Notes under the pieces: generated by a model
What the model was told of the DNA's origin: nothing
The model's input: the letters and a program-made list of their open reading frames with translations, nothing else
The model's database searches: none
Origin: Favolaschia claudopus
Taxonomy: Eukaryota; Basidiomycota; Agaricomycetes; Agaricales; Mycenaceae
Reading direction: 5' to 3'
DNA: 64,000 nucleotides
Assembly (NCBI GenBank): GCA_037176885.1
Contig: JAWWNJ010000184.1
Location: 344,894 to 408,893, forward strand
In this document: piece after piece, positions 11,628 to 22,676 of the stretch
How the letters are laid out: each line of letters opens with the position of its first letter
How positions within the stretch are numbered: the first letter of the stretch is position 1
Made by a program: the position numbers and the translations under genes

Positions 11628-12058
11628 TGCGACGTAGGGGAAGCATAATCAAAGTCGTTCCAATTTATAGCTAACCAGCCAGGGCAGAGACTCTGTGCTC
11701 AACGCAAAGTCGTAAAAGTTGCCAAGTGTTCTGCATGTAAGGCGACACCAAGGAAACAAGCCAGAAGCCGACAGAGAGAGCATAGGACGTATTGGTGTCA
11801 AGCCGGTATTAAAGAAATGTACAAGAAGTCAGGCCTCTGTGTTTCAGAGTGTGACTCTGCATATCGGCGCATCGTCGGGTCAGCCCGAGCAGTTCCCGAA
11901 AGAAACAAGGGCAAGCAGGGCGGATTACGGCCAGGTGCGCTGCCACCGATTGGCAGGCTGTCGATCTGGCGTTATCTCGTTCTTCTGGGCAGTTCTGGGC
12001 CTGTGCCGGCATACCATCATTAGACTAATCCACCTACTTCTCACGAGCGGTCAGTGGT

Positions 12059-12138
12059 TAGTCTCGTGACTGACATCCCAAAGGGAACCCTGTCATAAGA
12101 GGGTTCCGGGATGTCATAAGAGTCTGGTCACGAGACTA
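12059..12138. mobile_element. 80-bp palindromic mini-element beside the MULE
   Basis: The sequence starts TAGTCTCGTGAC and ends GTCACGAGACTA. It folds back on itself through an inner GGAACCCT...AGGGTTCC hairpin. It is flanked by the 10-bp direct repeat GGTCAGTGGT (12049-12058 and 12139-12148). A 10-bp duplication fits MULE-type insertion. A TA-flanked reading of the same palindrome is possible but explains less of the flanking repeat. Confidence 0.55.
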
Positions 12139-12148
12139 GGTCAGTGGT

Positions 12149-14966
12149 CACAGGACCAAAGAGGGTAAAAAGTGGGACCTAGAAATGGTGTATTTGAGCA
12201 AATGGAAGACATCCCTGGTCTCAGAATTTGAAAAAAATACTATCTTGTGATGGAGCAGTAGACCATTCTTCGAACTTCTTCGAACCCAGTTTTTTTTTAA
12301 CTGCAGAAATGAGTTTTTCAGCGACTGGAGCCATCTTGGTTCGGGTCGAGAGGAAGGAAGGTCCGGATCATTCCGATGTCACAAGATGTCACACTGTCTC
12401 ACGCGTTCAACAGTCCATCGTTCTTGTTCCGTGCTTCATTCACACAGGAGGGGTTGAAGGGAACAGCCGCAGAATATTGCTGGGGGTGGAGGAGCAGCGG
12501 AAGATTCAACTTTCCGAACCGCTGATCTCCAGGTCGTAGGGCGATGGTGAGGCGGAGAATGAACCCAGGGATGAGACGCCAGACGAGGGCATCACCAACG
12601 CCCACGGCTAACCCAACAAATTTAAAATCTGCGGCGAAAGAAATATCAACTCATGAAGGCAAAATTAGGTTTCTGAAAACGGGATTTTGAGTCAAAGAAA
12701 TCGAGGTGAGTGCATCAAAAACCCTGTGTGCGATGGACAGAGATCGGAGGATTGCGATAAAGCATAGCGTTCCAAAGTGAGCGTTAGAACCCGTTCCATC
12801 GAGTCCAAATTAGCGGAAGCAGGAAGTTGAGTAGATCGGAGTCCCAATCCAGAACAAGATTGAGAGACGTTCAAATTTTGGCAGACGAGTAGAACCGACT
12901 CGGAGGTCAGGACATGAGGTGATTCCAGAATAGATGTTTTCATGAACACCGATTTTGACGCTTGAGAATCTAGAAATGGAATCAGATTTGATGTCGCTTC
13001 GAAGCAGCGAGACTCTGCGAGAGAGAGATTCAATGTTGAATATGAACCCCGTGTTGCCAATTGTTCGAGTGTTGTGGAAGTAAAAGCGCATTCCACAAGG
13101 TTCGAACTTCCACACTAAGCATGAGTTTCGTGTGAAAGGAACTTCTATGAAGATGGAAATGATATCTAAATGGTCGTGCAAAATTAACCTAGCACTTTGG
13201 ACGAATCAGAGGGCGAAGTGGAGCCCGATGAGTATATTACAGAGAAATCAAGCGTAGGTAATTGCGAAAACAAACAATCCGAGACTCGTGAATGTAAGCA
13301 AAGATTGTGAAGCAATGCAGCTTACACAGAGAGAATTCTGCACTGGGACAGCGTCCCTTGGGATCAACAGATCAGAAGTGTTTGGCGCTCCGAGGTAAAC
13401 GAACATGTAAATATTTGGAAGTCGGAAAATCCAACAACGGTCCCGATCTGATATATGCCGTGGAGCTGAAATCCACAGAGTGGGCGAGCGAGATGGAATG
13501 CTTTCGTTGTATAGAGCTATGACTCTGGGAATGATTTGCTTCGGAAGATGCTTTAAGGATATCGATGATTCAAGTCTGGAGTAGAGAATTGAAGATTGAA
13601 GACGACGGGGCCGAGGCCCGAAATATGCATCGCAGTTGATTTGCGCAGATCATTCGTTGAGCATGAATGCGCATAGGTCCAAGAGAATATAACTCAAAAA
13701 GAGGAGCAAGTTGAACCTCCAAGGAACGAAAATCAGAAGCATAGAACACGTATAGTGAACGAGGAGTTCCGGTAGTTTAGCACCGAGTCAAACTACGTAA
13801 GCTAAGCAAGAGATATATTTCCCTTGCTACACGAGCATTAGAAATTCGAGATTGTGATATGGACTCTCGGTTGAGAGGTTGATCGTTCAATAAGGCGTGT
13901 TACGCGCCGATGAGTGTATCATGATAGGTTGACACAGATGTTTCAACAAATGCACAGTCGTTCGAGGAAACCGAACGCTGCAATGTAGATCGTAATGCGG
14001 ATGCCTCTGAAATTGGGGCAGATTATACCGTGGCAGTGCCCGATAGGAATTCCAGGTTCAAGTTTTCCAGCGAGTAAATGAATCAAGTGACCAAACCAAA
14101 GCAAAATCGAAGAGCAACCCGGGCTTCGGAAGAGCCAAGTGAATCAACGCATAGAAGTTCAACAATTCAAGTCAATCATTGAATCCAAGCCGGAACGAGA
14201 GTAGGTATAATATGGTGTGCTCAACACCGCATGTGCTCGGATACGGCAATGCAGAGACGAACGACGAAGGGATTCTTGGGCCTTCTAACGCCCAACTCAC
14301 TGGCACATTGGAAGTCAGACATTCAGACTCAATATGTCCGATTCAGAGCAGAGGTATGACTTCAGCGCTGTACTACGCCAGAGAATGGGGACGGGTCTCG
14401 AAGACTGCTTGCATTTCAGAGTCCACAGACACGACCAGGTTCGAGGCTGGAGACCGAATCCCAAGTTGCAGAAACCCACGGGCAAGCGAATGCCACGAAT
14501 TGATGGATTGAGCCAAGGTATATAGGCGTTCGAACCAACGCTCAGGCGATTATGTGGTAGTACTTGGAGCAACATTGCATCGAAGAAATTGCCAGCAATA
14601 ATGCACCGATGAAAATTTTAAATTCAACTATCTGCTAGACGCGGAGGGTAGCGGACTCGAAGCACGAGAAACAACATGCACGCGCGGAAACAGCGCATCG
14701 AGATCAGGCGCTACGACAGCATGCTTTCCAAATTGATTCATAATTGGCCAACGAACGGGACACCCGACTGACGACCGTATGTACTCGGTAACGAGGGCCT
14801 TGCCGTCAAAGTGGTAGACGTTGGTTTCCTCTCGACCACGACGCAACCACTTTCTTGTCCTTTACCACGACCACCTCGCCTTCTCTCTTTGCCTTCAACC
14901 ACCACCACCGCGACTGCTCGAATTCGAGCCGAAAGGTTACAGTGGTGACTTACCATCGCTACCACC
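12149..14966. other. 2.8 kb without a recognisable gene
   Basis: Only short open frames occur on either strand, with no conserved motif, no clear terminal repeats and no tRNA. The part after about 14630 is more CT-rich on the plus strand and runs into the LINE, so it may include the LINE 5' untranslated region. The rest looks like old, decayed DNA. Confidence 0.4.
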
Positions 14967-16934
14967 ATGTCGATTTTTGAATCCTCGCGAAAACATGCTC
15001 TACTCGGTCAACAACATGCACCACCGTCTGGAGACTGGAATTCAAATGGATGGAGGCCTCTATCTCGAAGTTATACACTGCTTTGGATGGGAATGGCCGA
15101 TTTTCGTGTGTTTGTGCCGACGGAGAAATTTTTGATATTGGACCGCCGTGGAATCGACACCACAGCATGCTCCCGCCCTCTGAGCCTGACGACGGGTGCT
15201 TGCGTCGGATGGACTTCCAGAACCATGGGCACGGGTACCCCTCACATTGGGCATGCTACTGGCCACCTTGGATCTGAGCTTTACCCTCTCAGCCACCCCT
15301 GCTCGCGGACGGGCGATGCTTCGCTGGCATCCTGCACGACATTCGGACAAGTCGGGTTTCTTTCCGGTAACTTCCGCATGGCAACCGCTAATTCCGGTCC
15401 GATCACTCCGCTCCCGTTACCGCTCTTACTTGGCACCTTTATCTACTATGCTTGGGTCTTCTATTGCGTCTCAAGGAACCCGAACCTACAGAAATGGACT
15501 AGGAGTAATCAACCCTCCCCCCCTCATTCATGCGCTGGTCTCCCTGGATCCGGACGCGCGTTTTATGGGCCGTCTTTTGCTCGTGGTGCGCCGAATTTAG
15601 GATCTGCGCCGACGAGACGCGTGCCGGCCTCAACGAGTAGTTGTGGAACCTCAGGACCCACAAGATCTCTAGCCACCGGAGGCCGAGCCGACTTTGGAAT
15701 TCGACGAAACTCAAGCGGGCCACTCGGTCACGACCCGGGGCGGATCGAAACTACTGGTACCACGGCCATCGATGTACAACCTCAAGCTGGATCTGAAGTT
15801 GGTACTAATCGGGATGTTAAGATTATGTATTGGAATATACACCACTACTTTACGCTGAAATTAACAAGCCCTGAGTTTCACGGTCTTCTCACGCCCTACG
15901 ACATGATGTTTTTCGCCGAAACCGACATGTTACCTGGCGAAGAGGACCCCGCGGATGTTCCAAAAGGCTTCTCGCTCATTTATTTGCCTCGCAAACCAAG
16001 GCTCCAAACCGAACGTCGGGGCGGCGGGATTGCGCTTCTCATTCGCGATGATATTGATTTTACCAAGTCTCGGCTGAGCTCTCCCGACATTCTCGTACTG
16101 GATTTAGGCTCGATGTGGCTTATTAGTGCATATATTCCTTCGGAAACATCTCGATGGCAGGGTTGGACCGACGTGGAGCCCATTCAGCAACTTTGGGAAA
16201 CAATCGCGGTTTGTAGTCCTAGCGCTGAGAAGCCTGTTCTGCTTCTCACTGACATAAACGGCCGAACGGGATCAGGTCAAGTTCTGAAATTTATAGAACA
16301 CTGGCCAAGGATTTCTTCTGATGCGACAGAAAATACTCGCGGGAGGGCAATTTTGAACGAGTGCGAAAAATACGAACTCTGCATTCTGAACGGTACTTCG
16401 TTGGAGACTGCTCCTGACTTCGCTGGTCAAGATAAAATCCATAGACTGTACAGAGAAACATTGGACTCACGAGAAACTTCACAACAGGCGCTGCATTCCT
16501 TATATGGACCAATACTCTCGGAATCTCTGCCTATCCATGTATACGTCGAAGGGGCAGCCCCTGGCAAAATACGAACGAAATCGGCTGGCGCTGGAATCCG
16601 TTTTGGAATGGGATCACCATCGAATACTTGTTTCAAAGTCCCGGGCCCGGGAAAACCAACTGCTGAACGGGGCCGCATTTATGCCATTCATGAGGCGATT
16701 CGCAACGTAGATTCTGACAAGACCCTGGTCATTTTCTGTACCTCAAAAATGATCATTCGCCAGCTTTGTTACGCTGCCGCGAAGAAAATGGCAATTGGTT
16801 GGCCTGGTTCAAACGGCGACTTGTTTCGAGACACTGTTGCATCACTATCGAAGCGCCATGGCTCGATGACGTTTGTGTTCATTGATTCCAAAAGCCCCAA
16901 ACGGTTTAAAAAAGGAGGCTTATTCACTTGCTAA
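14967..16934 (+). pseudogene. LINE ORF2 N-terminal half: APE endonuclease then RNase H
   Basis: A frame of 655 codons. Residues 1 to about 290 are Pro/Ser/Gly-rich linker. An APE-type endonuclease follows: IMYWNIHHYF, FFAETDM, GGGIALLIRDD and LLTDINGRTG, the last corresponding to the GDFNAR block. The usual C-terminal SDH block is not visible, so this domain appears shortened. An RNase H-like domain comes next (IHVYVEGA, SAGAGIRFG, KPTAERGRIYA). Its expected YxDGS and SDS residues read VEG and CTS, so two catalytic acids look lost. RNase H lying between endonuclease and RT is unusual for LINEs, where it normally follows RT. The frame shifts near 16.9 kb into the RT part. The copy is not functional. 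Confidence 0.75.
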
Positions 16935-19103
16935 GGCGGCGCTTCAGGTACCGGAATCAGCTACCTCATTCGAGCCTATTGCACAGGGCCTGTTACCGTC
17001 TTCAAATTTGCCTGGCTCTGTGCCGATTTCAGACAGGTGCAAGGTTACCACCGACTTGGAGAACACACAGTCGGAAAGTCACCGTGGCCGCGCTAAGGTT
17101 CATGAATTGCAAGCAGGTCTTCGAGCAGAGCTTTTAGCCTGCAAAAATATTAAGGAATTCTGGGATTTTGTACGAAGACGCACGGACCCTCGCCCCTCGC
17201 CCCAGGAAGGCCAAGGTATCGCTAGAAGAACTTTCTGAAGAGTTCAAAAATCGCTTGAATTATTCACCGGAGGTCCCCGCAACGTTTAACTCGGACCAGC
17301 TGGCTTTTAACGCACGTATGGCCCAGGAGCTGAAGGGAAACTTGGCTGACAATTCGCCGCGCAAATCTTATACCCGGGAGATCAGTCTGGACGAGATAGA
17401 ATGGATGAAGAAGCACATCACAGAGCATGGACTGGACACGGCTATCGGAGTCGACGGTTTCTCTTACCAAGACTGCCTCCAAATTTCGAACGAAAAACTG
17501 CTGGAATTCTTTCGGTTCTGCCTTCAAAATCAAGAGATTCCGAAGCAATGGCTGATCTCCCTGCTCATCGGCATCCTGAAGAAAGACAAGGACCCTACGG
17601 ACCCAAAGGGCTATCGTCTGATTGCGTTGGAATGTTGCATGTTGAAAATGTTGACACTGATCATCGACCGACGTCTTCGCGAAGGGGCAGAAGACATTGG
17701 TGCAATTCCACCCTCTCAGAATGGATTTCAGGCGCATCTACGGACGAATGACAGCGCCTTTGTTCTGCTATGTATGATCGAAAAGGCAGAATCAATGGAC
17801 AAACCTTTGTACGTCGGATATCTGGATCTTAAGAATGCCTTTCCAGGGACGGATCGTCCGAGTTTATGGACCAAACTCGGAAGACTCGGTATTGCGGGAC
17901 CAATGATTGAATGGTTGAAGTGCCTTTACGACCGCATACGATATATTGTTCGATTGGACGGCCAATATGGCTCTCACTTCTAATCTCTCCTGGGAATTTT
18001 GACTGGAGACCCCGGATCCCCGCACCTGTGGAACCTTTTCATGGCCGATTTCATCTTGAGTGTCCATCCTGATGATATTCAACTTCATGGCGTGCCCACA
18101 AATCAAGTTGAATGCCGACGATGTTATGACGGCCTCCACGTCACCACCAGGCTTTCAGCTTCATCTCAATGAATCTCAAAATTGGGCAGACAATAATGGA
18201 TGCGAGGTTTCAATCCCAAAATCACTCTGCCAAGTTTATGGACGTCGTCAAAAATTTAATCCTATCTTTCACATGGCTGGGAAACCGATTGAACAGGTGC
18301 AGAAAGCGCGCTATCTCGGCATCTGGCTTGAAACAGGCTGTAAATCCATGTGGCGCGAGCAGTATATCTTGAAGGCTAAGAAAGCATCTAAGGTTGCGAG
18401 TACGATTCTCGGACTCCATCGTTTCGTTGGCTCGATGCCGGTATGGGATTTGCGAACACTCTCCATGGCTCGCGTGGACCCATACCTTACGGCTGGGTGC
18501 GAAGTCTGTCTAGATATTGAGGCTCAAAGTCTGCAGCTTCTTGAGAAGGTTCAACTCAAATTTTTGCGCCGAATGCTCGGCATTGGCTCGCGCTCAATGA
18601 AGGCTGTCCTATTTTCCGAAACGGGGATTTGGCCGATTCGTTACCGCCGCATCTATCTTGCCCTCAAAAATCTGTGCTACTGGGTTCAACTGGATGAAGA
18701 TCGGCCGGCATGGAACGCGCTGCAAGAATCTATCAATCTCGCTCGTCAGCGTAATATTTCTTGCATAAATGACTTGCGGATAGTCCTTTCAAAACTGTAC
18801 ATCCCCGTGACACTGGATATCTCTAGTCCTTTGAAGGTTTCCGCAGTGAAAGAAGCCATGAATAAGGTCAAGCTCTCGATGGAGGCATGGATTGACCATG
18901 AAATTACGAATTCTTCACGAACGAAAGACATCTTGGTTGGCAGGCTCGAAATGGATAAGGATACGGGAAAGCTGGTTAAAAAGTCCTTGGATTTTCGGCA
19001 CTACCTGCGTGTCAAAACACCTAGCCATCGACTGGCCCTCACGGGCATAATCTCTTATCATTTATTGAAACTCCGCCGGATCAATCCGAGTCAGATAAGA
19101 TAA
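16873..19103 (+). pseudogene. LINE reverse transcriptase and C-terminal region, frame-broken
   Basis: Three frames follow one another. At 16873-17238 comes the linker with IKEFWDFVRRRTDP. At 17168-17983 come the RT fingers and palm with IGVDGFSYQD, KDPTDPKGYRLIAL and YLDLKNAF, whose Asp is the first catalytic residue. A TAA stop at about 17981 interrupts the protein, and the same frame continues as LTGDPGSPHLWNLF. At 18060-19103 comes NADDVM in place of the YADD palm motif, then the thumb and a helical C-terminal region. At least two frameshifts and one nonsense codon are visible. The C-terminal zinc knuckle expected in this LINE type is absent here but occurs in a separate 3' fragment at 39.0 kb. 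Confidence 0.8.
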
Positions 19104-19853
19104 GAATATCGCCCTCAAGCAATTCACAGGTCACGCTATAACGTCTGGGTTACCGAGACAGCTCAAAACGGCCTTGTGACATTTTGCAAACATTCAATTC
19201 AGGTCCGACTGTGACCTGTGACCCGAAAAAAACGGTCGAAATCCTAATCCTAAACTTGAATCCTAAACTTGACAAATTGAAAACAGCACCGGGCGATCAG
19301 AATTGATGGATCACATGCTTTTTCATGTGACTTTGACATGACACCACGGGACTTCGCCGCTGCCCTTCGGACTTCTCGGACATTTCGGACTTTGGATGTC
19401 ACACATGTTTCCCTCGAGTTTGCCTCGCGTTCTGCGTCGTCCCTGTCCCTCTCTCTTCTGCTCCACTATCTTTGAGAAGGAAAAGGTACTATAGCCTGTC
19501 TCTCCTCACAAATGCATATAAACCTTACTGTATTTTGCTTTTTTTGCTTCCAGCTTGAAGAATCTCTTGATTTGATTTGAAGTTCTATACTATGCTGTAC
19601 CTGGCCAACGGTAGGGCTATGCAGCAGTACAAGTAGTGGGTCTTTAGGTTGCGTAATGTAGGAAATACGGGACTTTTAGAGTATAATGCAAAATGGAGAA
19701 GGAGAGAATTTGTATCGAAAGGAGAATGAGTTGGTAGGGTGAGACTCGTGGGCGCGGGTTATATGGGTGACAGATGTGGTGGAGAGAGGGTACAACAGTA
19801 GGAGCGGTGGGTCAAGAAGTGATCAAGGAAGTAAGAAGAAAAGCAATAAAAGT
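19104..19853. other. Gene-free stretch with a dispersed repeat
   Basis: No gene seen. About 19150-19245 matches 43940-44035 closely. Shared blocks include CTTGTGACAT, TTCAATTCAGGTCCG, GACCTGTGACC and CGGTCGAAAT. Such a dispersed pair suggests an unnamed repeat family. The remainder is AT-rich sequence downstream of the minus-strand ORF1 gene. Confidence 0.45.
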
Positions 19854-21371
19854 TTATGAGCAAGCAGTCTGAACGTAGGGAAGGGGATATATAGACGACT
19901 TATCCAAGGATTCCTGAAGCTCCTTCATCCTTGCCGCAAGCACCAGCGTGAGCTCCCTACGCTTGGGACAAGAGTACGAGTCTGCTCGATGCTTGCCGCC
20001 ACAGTTGAGGCAGGAAACGGGGCCCGAACAAGAGGCGGAATGGGAAGGATCAGATACGGGACTTGCACAGACAATACAGGAAGGTTTCTTGACATTGCAC
20101 CGAGCTCGGGTGTGACCGTACTTGTGGCACCCCCAGCACTGCGAGATGCGAAGGTGCGGGAATCCGCGCTCGACCGTGGGACTGGTGGAACAGAGAACCA
20201 CACGGCCACGAGAGAGGGCGAGGTCGACCTTATCGCGCGACTGGAGAAGGAAGTAGACTGAACCTGCGACCTTCGGCTTGCGTCCACCGGCCAAGATCGC
20301 TGCAGTCTGAGCTTCGGTAGGCGGACGGTTGACCCAGGTGGGTAGGCCTGTGACGGGCCCTAGGTCCGGGTTACGCAGCTCAAATTCACGCTTGAGGTCC
20401 TTCATGTCAGTGACATCGCGAAACAAGACACCGTTGACTTGAAGGTGGGAATGGAGAGCGACGGGCGCTATGCGAGCACCTGGAAAGACACCGTGACCCC
20501 AGCGAGCCCATTCCTTGTCCAGAATCTGCGTGTCTGCTGCCGAGGCGGGGACGAGGAAGATGCTGGAGGCATTCTGCTTGACGGCGTAGAGAACAGTAGG
20601 AAGGGACAAGCCAACAAGATGCTTGTTGACGGCAGCCACGATCTCCGAGTACGGCGCATCCAAAAGAGGCGGCACGTCACCGTCGAACCGAACTAGAATG
20701 CGTTCGTTGCTGGGCGAGGGCAAGGGTGGTGGTTTCGGCTTGGTGATGAGTGGAGCAGGGAGTTTTACGGTTGTGGCGGCAGCAGCGGCGTAAGAAAGAA
20801 CCTTGTCGGTCTTAACGGACGCAACCTCTTTCGAAAGCGATGTGATAGCCTTGTGCTGAGCTTCAGACTTCTCAGAAAGCTGCTTGAGAGCCGGCGAATG
20901 ATAGTGACGTGGTTGGCGAGGCGTTCCTGGAATCTGGATAGCGCTCAAGATCTTCCAAGACTCCTGGGTAATACTAGACTGCAGCCATTTCAATACATCT
21001 CCAAAAACATCCGCTAGAGCATCGAAAGAGTCGGCGTCTTCGACGCGCTCGCGCGACTGCGAAAGGAATTGCTTCTTGAAATGCAGAGCTTCGGCTTGCT
21101 GCTGCTTCGCTTCAGACGTCTTTTCGGGGCGTTTACTAGCGGGCTTGGGTAGTGGGACAGTGGGCGAGGTGGGCGTTGGAGGGAGAGCGTGCGGCGGGGT
21201 CGACGAATCGGGCACCGTGAGCGATGACGTGTCCAAAGAGCCTCCTTCCGCGGCGATGCTAGAGGCCGTGGGGACCTTTGCCTTGCGCGAGCGAGTGGCT
21301 GGGCGAACCGGAGGATCTGAGGATATAGCGGCGAGGAACTCGTTCTTTTTGGTTTTACCGGACTCGGACAT
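19854..21371 (-). CDS. LINE-type ORF1/gag protein with zinc knuckles, intact, no ORF2 attached
   Basis: An uninterrupted 505-codon frame. The N-terminal 100 residues are basic and Pro/Ser/Thr-rich. A helical segment follows with SLSKEVASVKTDK, possibly coiled coil. A middle domain around residues 225-370 begins ERILVRFDGDVPPLL and resembles the RNA-binding fold of fungal LINE ORF1 proteins. At the C-terminus is one classical CCHC knuckle, CWGCHKYGHTRARC (C-x2-C-x4-H-x4-C). Two further Cys/His clusters (CIVCASP...C and CLNCGGKHRADSYSC) follow. ORF1 proteins coat LINE RNA. Here nothing RT-like follows on the same strand: downstream lies the oppositely oriented LINE. It is therefore either the surviving 5' part of a LINE or an ORF1-only element. 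Its intact state contrasts with the decay around it. Confidence 0.75.
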   Translation of the reverse strand: MSESGKTKKNEFLAAISSDPPVRPATRSRKAKVPTASSIAAEGGSLDTSSLTVPDSSTPPHALPPTPTSPTVPLPKPASKRPEKTSEAKQQQAEALHFKKQFLSQSRERVEDADSFDALADVFGDVLKWLQSSITQESWKILSAIQIPGTPRQPRHYHSPALKQLSEKSEAQHKAITSLSKEVASVKTDKVLSYAAAAATTVKLPAPLITKPKPPPLPSPSNERILVRFDGDVPPLLDAPYSEIVAAVNKHLVGLSLPTVLYAVKQNASSIFLVPASAADTQILDKEWARWGHGVFPGARIAPVALHSHLQVNGVLFRDVTDMKDLKREFELRNPDLGPVTGLPTWVNRPPTEAQTAAILAGGRKPKVAGSVYFLLQSRDKVDLALSRGRVVLCSTSPTVERGFPHLRISQCWGCHKYGHTRARCNVKKPSCIVCASPVSDPSHSASCSGPVSCLNCGGKHRADSYSCPKRRELTLVLAARMKELQESLDKSSIYPLPYVQTACS

Positions 21372-21779
21372 GACGACAGGCGCTGATTGGTTTGATTGAT
21401 TTGGCTCTTCCCTTCACCGTGAGAATCTGATTCGCTGTACCAAATCGCGAATATCGACCAACTAAAACAGTCATTCAACTAATAGCTGTCTAAAACTCTT
21501 TGCACAAATAGTTAAACATCCTCCTGGCACTTGCTGTATGAAACTTTTCTGCTGTTGTATCTCACAGCTAAAAATATTTCTTTGTAGTGTCTCTGCCTTT
21601 CCAATGTGAGCACTCCCATCTCCCTTTATATCTATATATATATACACTTAGGGACCAAACTCCTCCTACCACCCCACAGCGTGCACAACAGGCTGGACGT
21701 CAGCAAGAGCGAGAAAATCGCACTTTAGATACCCAGAGTTCCCCAACCAAACTTCCCTGCCCCACCCCCTCATCAATTG
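21372..21779. other. Intergenic, divergent between ORF1 gene and Helitron
   Basis: No protein motif. A short TA microsatellite lies near 21631-21644. This would hold the 5' untranslated region of the minus-strand ORF1 gene and the start of the plus-strand Helitron gene. I could not identify the Helitron 5' TC end. Confidence 0.35.
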
Positions 21780-21830
21780 AATACCAATGCAGATGTCTTT
21801 GGAGGCCAACCTATCGGTGCACCACCATTA

Positions 21831-22029
21831 GGGAGGTTGTGCGAGCGACCCAGGTCGCTATTAAACCGCTTAGGTCTCCACAACGAGCAGTCTCAGATGT
21901 GATATCCCAGCGACCTAGGAATGTCCCAGGCCAATACTCTTCTAGGTCGCTTGGAGATCACACGTGGTATCCATCGCTGCGGAGATCTGAGCGGTCAAAA
22001 AGCGACCTGGGTCGCTCCCACAACCTCTC
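21831..22029. mobile_element. TA-type MITE, 199 bp, in the Helitron Rep leader
   Basis: The arms, about 29 bp, begin GGGAGGTTGTGCGAGCGACC on one side and differ at two positions on the other. They are flanked by TA at 21829-21830 and 22030-22031. The body repeats the palindromic block GCGACCTAGGTCGC and variants of it. Joining the flanks at a single TA restores the Helitron reading frame (GAPPL to LSPHTIRERL). Confidence 0.78.
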
Positions 22030-22676
22030 TATTGTCTCCCCATACTATAAGGGAGCGTCTGGAGCAATTACGCAATGAGTCAAGAGACTTTCAGCCAGTT
22101 CCTCAGCACAGGTACCATTATGGTACTCAACAAGCTATACATCCTGGACCTGTAAATCAGCCACCCCACCTAATCAGCCACCTTCAGCAAATCAAGCTGG
22201 CCCTGTACAGCTGAATAATCATCACAGTCTGAATGAAGATGCTATTGCTGCAGCTCGCAGGCGTATTGAACAGCTAAATCAACCTCAACAGTTTCAGCCT
22301 CTAAATGCTGCTCAATGGCGCTATGCAAACCTTTTGGCTCAGAATAATAATATGGGTGCACAGCCTCCCCTGCAGCCAGGCCAGCCTCCCATGCAGCAGC
22401 ATCCACCACCTAGATATCAAATACAACAACAGCCTCCTCCTCCTCCACAACAGCAACCATCGCAGGCTCCTCCTCCTGAGCCTCAACCAGCTGAACCAGA
22501 TCCAAATACACTGCCAAAATATTTTAAACCATATAGGGAGTCTAATGTTGTGATCAAGAAAATAGGTGCAATGAATCTCACCTGTCCATATTGCAAAGCA
22601 TTACATTGGAAGGCGGAACGATTATCAGGTTCAACTTTAGTTGCTCCACGGTTTGGCACATGTTGTCTTAGTGGTA

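Larger units (their letters stand above)
7365..12042. mobile_element. Complete Mutator-like element (MULE), 4678 bp
   Basis: The ends form inverted repeats of about 35 bp. After a variable first 8 bases both arms read GGTGGATTAGTCTAATGATG. They are flanked by the perfect 9-bp direct repeat ACGAGCGGT at 7356-7364 and 12043-12051. Duplications of 8-11 bp are typical of the Mutator superfamily. Inside are a plus-strand ten-exon transposase gene (7841-11194) and a small minus-strand two-exon gene (11233-11627), arranged convergently. The transposase exons join without a stop or frameshift and both ends are present. The copy therefore looks structurally complete and may be recent. Whether it is active cannot be judged from sequence. 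Confidence 0.88.

Noticed and set aside
12692..13181. Minus-strand frames of 123-134 codons as genes
   Set aside because: They overlap each other in different frames, are Ser/Leu-rich by chance and have no motif or neighbouring exons.
21831..22029. Repeated GCGACC(T)AGGTCGC blocks as a CRISPR-like array
   Set aside because: Repeats are palindromic, irregularly spaced and bounded by inverted termini with TA targets. The DNA is eukaryotic.
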